A stretch of DNA of 64,000 nt from positions 186,001 through 250,000 of the forward strand of contig NZ_SWBR01000001.1 in NCBI RefSeq assembly GCF_005116505.1. Direction: 5' to 3'. The notes under the pieces are model-generated. The model was not told the origin of the DNA and made no database searches. It saw nothing but the letters and a program-made list of their open reading frames with translations. Position numbers and translations under genes: made by a program. How positions within the stretch are numbered: position 1 is the first letter of the stretch; each line of letters begins with the position of its first letter. This document shows positions 45,192-54,541 of this stretch, piece after piece. The stretch comes from Pedobacter polaris. GTDB taxonomy: Bacteria > Bacteroidota > Bacteroidia > Sphingobacteriales > Sphingobacteriaceae.

Positions 45192-45554
45192 TTAGAGTTG
45201 TGGCATATGGTCATGGATATAACCGCCCTCTATTAACATTAAAACAATGAAATATATAATAAATATAAAGGAAACTGAAAGTGCTAACTGCAAACCCAAT
45301 TTCTCAAATTTCAAGTGCATAAAATAAGCTACAATATAAAAAGCTTTTAATAAAGTTAAAGCAATATAAAGTGTATTACCTATTAAAATTGCATGATCAC
45401 CAAAGTAACCAGCTGGTTTAATCCACAATGCAATGATAAATTCTATTACAGTGATGAACAATAGGATAAAAAATACTTTCCAAATTTTACCTTTTGACAT
45501 TCCTGCATGATCATCATGCGTATGTTCTTCGTGTGTATCTATATGTTGTGACAT
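45192..45554 (-). CDS. Cytochrome c oxidase subunit IV
   Basis: A 120-residue protein with a His/Asp-rich N-terminus (MSQHIDTHEEHTHDDHAG) and three membrane helices (about 25-45, 55-77, 88-110), the layout of bacterial oxidase subunit IV (COX4 pro/CyoD-like family). KIWKVFFILLFITVIEFIIAL and FMHLKFEKLGLQLALSVSF are conserved parts. It lies between subunit III and the SCO-like gene in the oxidase operon, with gaps of 7 to 23 bases. Confidence 0.92.
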   Translation of the reverse strand: MSQHIDTHEEHTHDDHAGMSKGKIWKVFFILLFITVIEFIIALWIKPAGYFGDHAILIGNTLYIALTLLKAFYIVAYFMHLKFEKLGLQLALSVSFIFIIYFIVLMLIEGGYIHDHMPQL

Positions 45555-45577
45555 AATATTTTATTTAAGGATTAAAA

Positions 45578-46285
45578 TTAAACTAAATAGAAGAATGTAA
45601 ATACGAACACCCAAACTAAATCTACAAAGTGCCAATAAAGACCAACTTTTTCTACCATTAAATAATGACCACGTTTCTCGAAAGTTCCGTTAATTGTCAT
45701 ACATAAAATGATGATATTGATAACCACACCACTAAATACGTGGAAACCGTGGAAACCAGTAATTGTGAAGAAAAGGTTTGCAAATTGTTGTGCTGCAACT
45801 GTAGACACAGGCCCATTAAAGAAATGTTTTAATTCTTCGGCAGTAGGAATAGTACCCCACCAGAAGCCTTCATGGTGTAAGTGTGTCCACTCAATAGCTT
45901 GACAGCCTAAGAACATTAAACCTCCAATAATCGTAGCAACCATCCACCAGATTACTTCTTTCTTAGCTCTTCTATGTCCTGCTTCTACGGCTAAAACCAT
46001 AGTTACAGAACTCATAATTAAAATAAAAGTCATGATACCCACAAATACAAGTGGAGCACCTGTATCGGTTATACCTGGTATAGATTGGAAAACCAAATCT
46101 GGCGAAGGCCAAGTAAACTTAGTAAAACGTTGCGCACCATAATAAACCAATAATGACGAGAATGTAAAGGCATCCGATAGTAAGAAAAACCACATCATTA
46201 TTTTACCGTATTCTACCGACCATGGTGAACGGCCACCGGCCCATGGAGTAGTTTTAACTTGGTCTAATTTCGATAATGAATCCAT
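45578..46285 (-). CDS. Cytochrome c oxidase subunit III (second copy)
   Basis: A 235-residue subunit III family protein with five membrane helices. Conserved parts include GKIMMWFFLLSDAFTFSSLLVYYG, AIEWTHLHHEGFWWG, FFTITGFHGFHVFSGV and GLYWHFVDLVWVFVFTFFYLV. It directly follows a shorter subunit III gene (31 bases), so the operon codes for two such proteins, as usual in Bacteroidota oxidase operons. Confidence 0.94.
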   Translation of the reverse strand: MDSLSKLDQVKTTPWAGGRSPWSVEYGKIMMWFFLLSDAFTFSSLLVYYGAQRFTKFTWPSPDLVFQSIPGITDTGAPLVFVGIMTFILIMSSVTMVLAVEAGHRRAKKEVIWWMVATIIGGLMFLGCQAIEWTHLHHEGFWWGTIPTAEELKHFFNGPVSTVAAQQFANLFFTITGFHGFHVFSGVVINIIILCMTINGTFEKRGHYLMVEKVGLYWHFVDLVWVFVFTFFYLV

Positions 46286-46316
46286 TTAGTAATAGTATAA
46301 TAGTTTGTTAAAAAAT

Positions 46317-46895
46317 CTAACTGTTCAAAAGTAAAAAAACATACAGATATATCCATAATATATCTATAAAATGCCAAAAAATTGAGGTAATATCTTGGCG
46401 GTAAGTAGCTTTCTCTAATGGAATCTCTTTATAAGAGCCTACTAGTGCATTTAAGATAAAGCAAATCCCTACAAAAATGTGTATCAAGTGAAATCCAGAT
46501 ACAATGTAAATCATTGATATTGCCGCATTATTATTGATTAAAACCGCTCCGCTATTGTACAGGCTAGTCCATCCCTGAAATTGTAGATAGCCAAAAACTA
46601 ATCCCAATCCCATAGTTAACCATAAGAATAACTGTTGTAGCTTTTTATCGTTATTCCTTAAAGCTCTTGATGAAAGATAAAGGAAAACGCTACTTAGTAA
46701 AAGAACCGCTGTGCTGTAAGTAAAAACATCCGGCAAAACTAAGCCATGTCCTTTCCCTTTAGAAGCAGCAAAAACGATATAATAACTTGTCCATCCACCA
46801 AACATAATGGTTGAAGAGACAATAAATAGCCAAACTACAAACTTTTTAGGTTTGGCATTAAAATTTAAATCTTGTTGTGGCAATGTATGCACCAT
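46317..46895 (-). CDS. Cytochrome c oxidase subunit III (first copy, short)
   Basis: A 192-residue, five-helix subunit III family protein: KKFVVWLFIVSSTIMFGGWTSYY, MIYIVSGFHLIHIFVGI and TSIFWHFIDILWIYLYVFLLL. I start at ATG 46895 (MVHTLPQQDL); a TTG at 46913 would overlap ctaB. Ten bases after ctaB, 31 before the second subunit III. Confidence 0.92.
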   Translation of the reverse strand: MVHTLPQQDLNFNAKPKKFVVWLFIVSSTIMFGGWTSYYIVFAASKGKGHGLVLPDVFTYSTAVLLLSSVFLYLSSRALRNNDKKLQQLFLWLTMGLGLVFGYLQFQGWTSLYNSGAVLINNNAAISMIYIVSGFHLIHIFVGICFILNALVGSYKEIPLEKATYRQDITSIFWHFIDILWIYLYVFLLLNS

Positions 46896-46905
46896 TTTAA
46901 TACTG

Positions 46906-47811
46906 TTAAACAATTAAATCAAATAATAAAACCAGCTGTACCAAAGGGATGTAAAAGAAAGAACAGAACATCACTTTTCTTGCACTTTGTAAATCCATTT
47001 TTACCATTAATTGGTAAGCATAATAACTAAACAATAATCCAGCAATAACAGATACCCCGGCAATATAAAAACCACCAAATCCTAAAATTGTCGGCAATAA
47101 GCTTACTGGTATCAAAATTAAAGTACTTACGAAAGTAAATATGGCACTTGTTTTATCTCTTTTTTTAGTTGGCAATAACCTAAAACCTGCTTTTTTATAA
47201 TCATCATCTAGTACCCAAGCAATTGCCCAAAAATGAGGGAATTGCCAAACAAACTGAACTAAGAATAAGATGATGGCTATTAAATAATCTACTGGTACAT
47301 ATCCTATTTCAGACTGGCCACCGATAGCAGCTATATAACCTATAAGAGGAGGCAAAGCACCAGGTATAGCACCTACAAATACAGCAATTGGAGATTTTTG
47401 TTTTAAAGGTGTATAGGCAAAAGCATAAAGCAAAATAGAGAATACAGAAATCAATCCTGTTTCTAAATTCAATTTCCCTAAAAGCCAAGTCCCTGCAATT
47501 CCCATAATTAACCCCAGAACCAAACCTTGACCAGTAGTCATCCTTCCAGCAGGCATTGGACGATCTTTTGTCCTATCCATTAATTTGTCTAAGTCTTTTT
47601 CGATAATTTCATTGAAACAGTTTGCAGCAGCAGTAACCAAAAACCCACCAACAATTAAAATTAACCAATTGGTCCAATTGATACCAGGTGCTATGCCTCT
47701 GTCAATTTGAATTTTAGAGCCAATTAAAAAAGTAACCGACGCAGAAAACACCACCAAAAAGGTAAGTCTGAATTTGATTAATTTCGAGAAGTCTGAAAAA
47801 AACTGTTTCAA
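46906..47811 (-). CDS. ctaB: Protoheme IX farnesyltransferase
   Basis: CtaB/CyoE converts heme B to heme O in the inner membrane, the step before CtaA. The 301-residue protein has nine hydrophobic helices and both UbiA Asp motifs: NCFNEIIEKDLDKLMDRT (N-x-x-D-x-x-x-D) and VLDDDYKKAGF. The start codon is TTG at 47811; no in-frame ATG follows before the first helix, and the upstream ctaA stop is ten bases away, so translation is probably coupled. The neighbours ctaA and oxidase genes fix its role. Confidence 0.95.
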   Translation of the reverse strand: MKQFFSDFSKLIKFRLTFLVVFSASVTFLIGSKIQIDRGIAPGINWTNWLILIVGGFLVTAAANCFNEIIEKDLDKLMDRTKDRPMPAGRMTTGQGLVLGLIMGIAGTWLLGKLNLETGLISVFSILLYAFAYTPLKQKSPIAVFVGAIPGALPPLIGYIAAIGGQSEIGYVPVDYLIAIILFLVQFVWQFPHFWAIAWVLDDDYKKAGFRLLPTKKRDKTSAIFTFVSTLILIPVSLLPTILGFGGFYIAGVSVIAGLLFSYYAYQLMVKMDLQSARKVMFCSFFYIPLVQLVLLFDLIV

Positions 47812-47821
47812 TTTAAATCGG

Positions 47822-48883
47822 TTAATTAGGTTTATAAGTTGCGGTACGGTAAACTAACAAGAACAAATAATATTGTAAGCTAAATAGTATGGTTGCAAAT
47901 AAAATATGTAATGCTTGCGCATAAGGAGGTAACGAAAGATAAGAAAGTAAAAGTCCAGTCGCAATTTGCACTATTAAGGCTATCATAATGTAATTAGCTG
48001 TCTGCAATGGCCAAGCTTTTCCGCTAAAACGATCAATTACCATTTTATAAACTATAAAATTACAAACAGCTACTAAAATCGCTAAATCTCTATGGTAGGA
48101 AAAAATTGACCCAACTTTACTTACCCAAGTATTTCTATCGGCGAAATTTAGAGACTTTGAGATTGTGTCTATACTTTCTCTAACCTCGGTTCCCAAAATA
48201 ACTTGAATTATAGAAATGATGATCGTGAAAGCCAAAAAACCTTTTAACCATAAAATACGGTACATAATTACGCTTCTTTCCTTATGCAACATTCTTGCAT
48301 AGTTGTAAGTATATATTAAAACTCCTAATATAACCAAAGCCAATAACATGTGTACAGTAACTACCCATTGTGTTAAATTAGTTGATACAACGATTGAACC
48401 TAACCAACCTTGATAACCAACAACAAGAATATTCAAAACACTTAGTACCACAATTCTTTTAGCTGTTTTACGGTAGGTAAAAGAGTATATTGCCGTTATG
48501 ATTAAAAATATACCTAAAGCAACACCTGTTAACCGGTTGATATATTCGGTCCAAGTTTTTGCAGGATTGAATTCTTCAGGTACAGTAATTGATTGATCAT
48601 GTCTAATACTATCGGCCAATTCTTTCTTGCCCATACTCTCTAAGTATTTCGCAAATTTCTCGTTTTTCTTTAATCTGCTAGCTACATACTTATCCTTATA
48701 GTCTGCTGGTAATTGAGATACGTGTGTTGGCGGAATATATTGATCAAAACACTTAGGCCAATCCGGACAACCCATACCAGAACCAGTGCTGCGAACAATA
48801 CCTCCAGCCAAAATGACCAAAAGTGTTACAACAATGGTAATGAAATTTAATCTTATAAATCTATTTTCAGATTTAGCAATCAT
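47822..48883 (-). CDS. ctaA: Heme A synthase (COX15/CtaA)
   Basis: CtaA oxidises the methyl of heme O to give heme A for the aa3 oxidase. The 353-residue protein has eight helices and the family features IVVTLLVILAGGIVRSTGSGMGCPDWPKCF, EYINRLTGVALG, and conserved His in VVTVHMLLAL, FSYHRDLAIL and LHILFATILF. The Cys of the CPDWPKC pair is present. Just upstream, between ctaD and this ATG, lies a strong hairpin with a T run, so ctaA is either attenuated or has a processed leader. Confidence 0.95.
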   Translation of the reverse strand: MIAKSENRFIRLNFITIVVTLLVILAGGIVRSTGSGMGCPDWPKCFDQYIPPTHVSQLPADYKDKYVASRLKKNEKFAKYLESMGKKELADSIRHDQSITVPEEFNPAKTWTEYINRLTGVALGIFLIITAIYSFTYRKTAKRIVVLSVLNILVVGYQGWLGSIVVSTNLTQWVVTVHMLLALVILGVLIYTYNYARMLHKERSVIMYRILWLKGFLAFTIIISIIQVILGTEVRESIDTISKSLNFADRNTWVSKVGSIFSYHRDLAILVAVCNFIVYKMVIDRFSGKAWPLQTANYIMIALIVQIATGLLLSYLSLPPYAQALHILFATILFSLQYYLFLLVYRTATYKPN

Positions 48884-48903
48884 GGGTGTGTAGTAGATTA
48901 AAA

Positions 48904-48952
48904 AAATAAGGTACCTGTTGCAAGTTTATTCACTTCCGCAGATACCTTATTT
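48904..48952 (-). terminator. Strong hairpin between ctaD and ctaA
   Basis: On the minus strand AAATAAGGTA (48952-48943) pairs with TACCTTATTT (48913-48904), extended by CTG/CAG with a bulge, and a T run follows. It starts 26 bases after the ctaD stop and ends about 20 bases before the ctaA ATG. Transcripts of ctaA must cross it, so it may be a partial terminator or a 3'-end stabiliser for the act-ctaCD mRNA. Confidence 0.8.
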
Positions 48953-48977
48953 CATATTTTTAAACTAGCGAACTAGT

Positions 48978-50870
48978 CTATTCTGCTTCTTCAGTTGCTG
49001 GTTTGTTTTTAGCATCCCAGTCTTTTTGAATTTCTTCAGCTTCAGTATTTCCTTCAAAATCATGAGGCAGGTTAGAACTCATCGTTTGAGAGAACGGAAC
49101 AGTTTGTGGAATAAAGTCTTCTTCTGCACCTGGCTTACTGTAATCATAAGGCCAACGGTAAACAGTTGGAATTTCTCCTGGCCAGTTACCATGTAAATGC
49201 TCAACTGGAGTAGTCCACTCTAGCGTATTAGCTTCCCAAGGGTTTTGAGGTGCTTTTTTACCTCTAAATATAGAATAGAAGAAATTGAATAAGAAAGCTA
49301 CTTGCGCTAATGCAGCAATAATTGCAGCCCATGTTACAAATACGTTAACGGTTAGCCATTTGTTCATGAATTCAAACTCCGTAAATGCATAATAACGACG
49401 AGGTACACCATCTAAACCTAAAAAGTGTAAAGGGAAGAATACCAAGTAAGCACAAATAAATGTTAACCAGAAATGTAGGTATCCTAATTTAGCATTCATC
49501 ATTCTACCGAACATTTTAGGGAACCAGTGGTAAACACCTGCCAACATACCGAATATAGCCGCCGATCCCATTACCAAGTGGAAGTGGGCAACAACAAAAT
49601 AAGTATCGTGTAAGTTTATATCTAAAGCAGCATTACCTAAGAAAATACCGGTTAAACCACCAGAGATAAAGAATGAAACTAAACCAATTGCAAATAACAT
49701 TGCTGGAGTAAATCTGATATTACCTCTCCATAATGTGGCTAAGTAGTTAAAAGTTTTTACTGCCGACGGCACCGCAATAATTAAGGTGGTGATCATAAAC
49801 ACCCCACCTAATAATGGATTCATACCCGTTACAAACATATGGTGACCCCATACGATAAATGATAACGTAGTAATACCAATTAATGAATAAATCATTGCAT
49901 GGTAACCGAAAATTGGTTTTCTCGAGTTAACAGAGATAATCTCTGATGAGATACCCAATGCAGGCATAATTACAATATATACCTCTGGGTGACCTAGGAA
50001 CCAGAATAAATGTTGCCATAAAATTGGTGATCCACCTTCATTAGGTAATACTTGGGTTCCCATTACTATATCTGATAAATAGAAACTAGTTCCAAAACTA
50101 CGGTCGAAGATTAACAATACAACACCGGCAACTAATACAGGGAAAGATAAAATACCTAAGATAGCGGTTAAGAAGAAAGCCCAGATAGTTAAAGGCATTT
50201 TCCAAAGATCCATTCCTTTGGTACGCATGTTTAATACAGTAGTTACATAGTTGATACCACCCATTAATGAGGATGCCACAAATAATACCATACTGATTAA
50301 CCACATTGTCATACCCATTGCAGAACCATCTATTGCTTTCGGAATAGCTGATAATGGAGGATAGATTGTCCAACCGGCACTAGCAGGGCCTGTTTGTATA
50401 AAAAATGAACCCATCATAATTACACAAGCAGAGAAGAAGAACCAATAAGACAGCATATTTAAGAATGGCGATGCCATATCTCTAGCTCCAACTTGTAATG
50501 GGATTAATAAATTACTAAAAGTACCACTTAAGCCTGCTGTTAGTACAAAGAACACCATTATCGTACCGTGAATGGTAACTAATGCTAAATAAAAATCTGG
50601 TTTAATTCTACCACCTTCAGCCCATTTACCTAAAAATGATTCTAAAAGCGGAAAACTTTTATCTGGCCAAGCCAATTGTAACCTAAATAAAATAGATAAT
50701 CCCATCGCAATAACTGCCATAATAATACCAGTTATTAAAAACTGCTTGGCAATCATTTTGTGATCTTGGCTAAATACGTATTTAGTTAAGAACGTTTCAT
50801 GGTGATGTCCATGACCGTGATCATCATGGTTATCGTGGTGGTGTGTATCTTGTAGTGATATAGTTGACAT
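48978..50870 (-). CDS. ctaD: Cytochrome c oxidase subunit I
   Basis: The catalytic subunit of a heme-copper oxidase, binding heme a and the heme a3-CuB centre in the inner membrane. The 630-residue protein has at least 12 helices and the A-type signature WFLGHPEVYIVIMP, where the HPEVY His-Tyr pair is the cross-linked ligand. VWGHHMFVTGM gives the CuB His pair, and VVAHFHLVMGSAAIFG carries the two heme His. A His-rich N-terminus (HHHDNHDDHGHGHHH type, ~20 residues) may sit in the cytoplasm. It follows ctaC by 21 bases. Confidence 0.97.
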   Translation of the reverse strand: MSTISLQDTHHHDNHDDHGHGHHHETFLTKYVFSQDHKMIAKQFLITGIIMAVIAMGLSILFRLQLAWPDKSFPLLESFLGKWAEGGRIKPDFYLALVTIHGTIMVFFVLTAGLSGTFSNLLIPLQVGARDMASPFLNMLSYWFFFSACVIMMGSFFIQTGPASAGWTIYPPLSAIPKAIDGSAMGMTMWLISMVLFVASSLMGGINYVTTVLNMRTKGMDLWKMPLTIWAFFLTAILGILSFPVLVAGVVLLIFDRSFGTSFYLSDIVMGTQVLPNEGGSPILWQHLFWFLGHPEVYIVIMPALGISSEIISVNSRKPIFGYHAMIYSLIGITTLSFIVWGHHMFVTGMNPLLGGVFMITTLIIAVPSAVKTFNYLATLWRGNIRFTPAMLFAIGLVSFFISGGLTGIFLGNAALDINLHDTYFVVAHFHLVMGSAAIFGMLAGVYHWFPKMFGRMMNAKLGYLHFWLTFICAYLVFFPLHFLGLDGVPRRYYAFTEFEFMNKWLTVNVFVTWAAIIAALAQVAFLFNFFYSIFRGKKAPQNPWEANTLEWTTPVEHLHGNWPGEIPTVYRWPYDYSKPGAEEDFIPQTVPFSQTMSSNLPHDFEGNTEAEEIQKDWDAKNKPATEEAE

Positions 50871-50891
50871 AATAAGGGCTCTCCAGTATTA

Positions 50892-52121
50892 TTATTTTTT
50901 TAAAGCTATTTGATTTGTTTTTGCTGTGGTATCTTTTGCTGTAGTATCTGCTTTAACAGGCACAGCTGGTGCTACAGGTACAGGTAAGTTAAATACCTTT
51001 CTCAAATCGTCAGTTAAATAAGTTGCGTTTTTAACAACCCATTCATCATATTCTGCTTGAGTAACTACCCTAACAGGTTTTTGCATATTGTAGTGATTGG
51101 TACCACAAATTTTAGCACAAAGCAATAAATATTTAAAAGAAGGATCATTTGTTTTTACCTTCATTTCTTCTGTTGTAATTGTTGGTGTAAATTCGAAATA
51201 CGAAGTCATGCCTGGTACAGTATTCAATTGCACTCTAAAATGAGGCATGTAAAAACTGTGCAGTACATCTTTACTAGTTAGAATAAAACGAACTGGTTTA
51301 TTTACTGGTAAAACAATTTCTTCACCAACTTGATCATCTAAGCTGTTTTTATCATTGAAATCGATTCCTAATGCATTTAAAGCAGTAATTTTTTTATAGT
51401 TCTTAACACCTACAACACCATCTTTTCCAGGATAACGAACATCCCATTGAAACTGTGAGGAAGTAACTTCAATGCTTAATGGTTTATTTTTTGGATCTTC
51501 AATTTTATAGAAGATAGATCTCCAAGTAAGGAAACCCATTAGTACCAATACAGTTAAAACTAATGCAGGTATGATTGTCCAAACACGCTCTAATGCATTG
51601 TTGTGAGGATAATAATAAGCTTTTCTTTTACCCGTGCTTTTGTAAAAATAAGCGAAAGCAAATAGTACAATATGGGTTAGTACAAATACAATAGTGGTAA
51701 TGACCAATGTTAAATTAAACATTTCATCAATTTTCTTACCGTGTTCTGAAGCAGCTTCTGGCAATAACATTTCTCCATGAACTGTATACTCCCAATAAAC
51801 ACCATATAAACCAACTACTAAAAATACTGCAAATAGTACTCCATTTACGGTATCCCAATTAATGCCTTCTGATTTTCCTTGCGTTTCACGAGTTAGTTCG
51901 TAAACTCTTAATGCTTTACCAACTATTGCGATAAATAAACACAATAACAAGAACAACAATACATAGAATAAAGTCGATTTATAAATCGGCCCCATGTCTA
52001 TCGGTTTAGCTGTTGCGGCAGCGGCTGCTGCTTGAGCAAACGCAGTTGTACTTGCAAATGCAGTAAGAATTACTGCTAAAGCTGCCATTGTTTTATTACT
52101 TATTAATTTTTTTAAACTCAT
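50892..52121 (-). CDS. ctaC: Cytochrome c oxidase subunit II
   Basis: Subunit II takes electrons into its CuA centre. The 409-residue protein has a signal-like first helix, two more helices near residues 50-70 and 130-160, and the CuA domain: a His in LHSFYMPHFRVQ and CAKICGTNHYNM with both Cys, His and Met. There is no CxxCH, so this is aa3-type and not caa3; the electron donor must be separate, most likely ActE or ActA of the complex III encoded upstream. An extra helix (about 85-115) precedes the canonical hairpin. A Thr/Lys-rich tail ends the protein. Confidence 0.96.
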   Translation of the reverse strand: MSLKKLISNKTMAALAVILTAFASTTAFAQAAAAAATAKPIDMGPIYKSTLFYVLLFLLLCLFIAIVGKALRVYELTRETQGKSEGINWDTVNGVLFAVFLVVGLYGVYWEYTVHGEMLLPEAASEHGKKIDEMFNLTLVITTIVFVLTHIVLFAFAYFYKSTGKRKAYYYPHNNALERVWTIIPALVLTVLVLMGFLTWRSIFYKIEDPKNKPLSIEVTSSQFQWDVRYPGKDGVVGVKNYKKITALNALGIDFNDKNSLDDQVGEEIVLPVNKPVRFILTSKDVLHSFYMPHFRVQLNTVPGMTSYFEFTPTITTEEMKVKTNDPSFKYLLLCAKICGTNHYNMQKPVRVVTQAEYDEWVVKNATYLTDDLRKVFNLPVPVAPAVPVKADTTAKDTTAKTNQIALKK

Positions 52122-52186
52122 TTTCTTAAAAGTAGTACGATGTACTTTTATATTAATTTATATACTCTTAAACCCTACCTATTCTA

Positions 52187-53410
52187 TTACAAATGGTGAT
52201 TTAAACTTTCTTGTAAAAACGGATGGTTTTTAGCGATTAAAGGTTTTTTACTCAATGAGCTCAATACTGTAAATGTAAATAAGCCTACAAACCCTAATGC
52301 TGTACCAATTTCTAAAATTCCAAAGCCACTTCCGCTTTTAGTACCAAATTCAAATACTCCTGGCATAATCATTTGGTAATAATCTACCCAATGGCCACAT
52401 AATACTACAATAGATACTGTTAATAAAATATTTTCACTTCTCTTGCTATCACGATCCATTAATAGTAATACAGGAGCTAAGAAGTTAAGTATTAAGTTAA
52501 TGTAAAACCAAGCTTCGTAGTTATTGAAACGTTTATAGAAATACACAGTCTCTTCAGACATGTTTGCATAGTAGATCAATAAGAATTGAGCAAACCATAC
52601 GTAGGTCCAGAAAATTGAGAAACCAAATATAAACTGCCCTAAGTTATGAAGGTGACTATTGTTAACCCAGCTCATGTAACCTGCTTTTCTTAATAAGATA
52701 ATAATTATAGCAATGGTTGCTAAACTACTTACCCACATTGCAGCAAAGTTATACCAACCAAACATAGTTGAGAACCAGTGAGCTTCTAAAGACATGATAG
52801 TATCAAAAGCAAATATTGGTGTAGTAAAACCATAAATAACTAAAAATATACAAGCATTTTTAAAGCTCTTGCGGTAATAGTTTAAACCACCTACTAAATC
52901 TTCTTGAGCAGACCATTGAGATAATTTTACTGCAAAGAAACTGTAAATAGCTAAGAAGATAACCTGTCTAGACATAAAGAAGGGTACATTCAAAAATGCT
53001 GATTTTCCGTCAATCAATTTATCATAGTTTGGAGAATTAGGATCGGTTAATCCTTCTGCATGCCAATGGTGATATAAATTGTGTGTATAAAGACCCAAAC
53101 CTATTACTGCTAATAAAATAATTACAGCGATTGGTAAAGTTTTAGCCATTGCTTGTGGTACACGTAATATAGATGCAGACCAACCAGCCTGAGCTACGTA
53201 TTGAACGGCTAGAAAGAAAGCCCCCGACATACATACACATGCAAAGTAATATGCCATAAGTAACAGGTTCGCGAATGTGCGCTCGTGTGCATCAGTCAAA
53301 AAACCATAAGCTATAGCCAATACACCAATAACGATGCCTACTATACTTAGGATTTTAGCTTTTCCTGTAAACTCAAATTGTTCACTTAAATTATAATGAT
53401 GAGTTGCCAT
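52187..53410 (-). CDS. actF: Alternative complex III subunit ActF
   Basis: ActF is the second NrfD-like membrane subunit of the quinol:cytochrome c oxidoreductase. The 407-residue protein has about ten helices; conserved parts include FLAVQYVAQAGWSASILRVPQAMAKTLP, FAFDTIMSLEAHWFSTMFGWYNF and WTYVWFAQFLLIYYANMSEE. Bacteroidota act operons place it between actE and ctaC, as here. In the known structures it contacts ActC and ActA but has no quinol site. Confidence 0.94.
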   Translation of the reverse strand: MATHHYNLSEQFEFTGKAKILSIVGIVIGVLAIAYGFLTDAHERTFANLLLMAYYFACVCMSGAFFLAVQYVAQAGWSASILRVPQAMAKTLPIAVIILLAVIGLGLYTHNLYHHWHAEGLTDPNSPNYDKLIDGKSAFLNVPFFMSRQVIFLAIYSFFAVKLSQWSAQEDLVGGLNYYRKSFKNACIFLVIYGFTTPIFAFDTIMSLEAHWFSTMFGWYNFAAMWVSSLATIAIIIILLRKAGYMSWVNNSHLHNLGQFIFGFSIFWTYVWFAQFLLIYYANMSEETVYFYKRFNNYEAWFYINLILNFLAPVLLLMDRDSKRSENILLTVSIVVLCGHWVDYYQMIMPGVFEFGTKSGSGFGILEIGTALGFVGLFTFTVLSSLSKKPLIAKNHPFLQESLNHHL

Positions 53411-53425
53411 TTATATCTGCTTTTC

Positions 53426-54010
53426 TTATTTTATTTTTTGTAATTCTTGAACAAACATCACTACTTTCCATCTTTCGGTTGGTGTAAGTTGTGAAGCATG
53501 AGATCCCATTGCATTTAAACCATACACAATTGTATGATAAATTTTCCCAGCGGGCATAGTTGACATTGCACCACCACGTGATGATACGGCATCTGCACCG
53601 TGATAAGCTGGTACTCCAGAAATACCTTTATCTAATTTTACGATATGACCTTGGCCATCTCCTTTCTCACCGTGACAAGGAGCGCAAAACACTTTAAATA
53701 AGTGTTTTCCTTCTAATAAATTTTGTTCGGTTAAAGCCAAAGGGTTAACTAATGCAGCCGAAGCTTCATATCCTTCTTTTGTATTGGCATATTCAAACTT
53801 TACAAAACCAACTGGGTCTGTATTTGCTGGTGGAGTTTGTGCTGTTGCACCGTTTGCAAAATTCTTGTTTGGCTGATCCTGATTGTAAGCAATTGGATCA
53901 TACATATTTCTTGCATACTCTAAACCTGTACTTCTTTTATCGTTACAAGCCGAAAGCATTACCACAGTAACTAGCAGCGTAAATGCAGCGTATACTATAT
54001 TCTTATTCAT
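53426..54010 (-). CDS. actE: Alternative complex III monoheme cytochrome c ActE
   Basis: A 194-residue lipoprotein (signal FTLLVTVVMLSAC) with one class I c heme: FKVFCAPCHGEKGDGQG gives CxxCH, and the distal Met is likely in GAMSTMPAGKIYH. ActE is the heme subunit that hands electrons on from ActA to the oxidase. I start at ATG 54010, which begins the lipoprotein signal; an ATG at 54031 would overlap actD by 29 bases, the chosen one by eight. Confidence 0.94.
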   Translation of the reverse strand: MNKNIVYAAFTLLVTVVMLSACNDKRSTGLEYARNMYDPIAYNQDQPNKNFANGATAQTPPANTDPVGFVKFEYANTKEGYEASAALVNPLALTEQNLLEGKHLFKVFCAPCHGEKGDGQGHIVKLDKGISGVPAYHGADAVSSRGGAMSTMPAGKIYHTIVYGLNAMGSHASQLTPTERWKVVMFVQELQKIK

Positions 54011-54539
54011 AGCTAATGTACTTCCTTTCATTATACTTTACTTCTAAAGCACCTGCACCTTTTAATAATTCGTCAATTTTGGTGTGTTCAGTATTTTCTT
54101 TTGCATCTACCGCGATGATGAAACGATCGTTAGTTGCTCTTAAATCCATTACTCTTGGTGCTCTACCCGGAAACAGGTGGGTTGATGCATAATATGATCC
54201 TACTAGGCCAAAAGCACAAAATAGAATGGTTAACTCAAAAGTAATTGGAATAAAATCTGGTAGGGCAAAGTGTGTTTTACCACCAATGTTTATAGGCCAA
54301 TCTACAACTGTAGCTAAATAAACTCCAGTAAGCATTGTCATTGTTCCGGTAATACCGAAAAAGAACGCAGCTATATCTAACCTAGACCTTTTAACTCCTA
54401 ATTTTGCTTCGATGCCGTGAATAGGCATTGGCGTATATACATCATGTATTTTGATGTTATTTTCCTGCAACTTTTCGATGCCATGCATCATTTCGTCCGG
54501 ATCGCCGAAACTGCCTAAAATATATTTGATATTACTCAT
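54003..54539 (-). CDS. actD: Alternative complex III subunit ActD (DUF3341)
   Basis: A 178-residue DUF3341 protein with two membrane helices (about 60-80 and 100-122) and a cytoplasmic N-terminal domain (FGDPDEMMHGIEKLQENNIKIHDVYTPMPIHG). That P-M-P-I-H-G motif, and IPITFELTILFCAFG, are standard in ActD. Two bases after actC; its end overlaps actE by eight bases. Confidence 0.95.
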   Translation of the reverse strand: MSNIKYILGSFGDPDEMMHGIEKLQENNIKIHDVYTPMPIHGIEAKLGVKRSRLDIAAFFFGITGTMTMLTGVYLATVVDWPINIGGKTHFALPDFIPITFELTILFCAFGLVGSYYASTHLFPGRAPRVMDLRATNDRFIIAVDAKENTEHTKIDELLKGAGALEVKYNERKYISYE

Positions 54540-54541
54540 TG

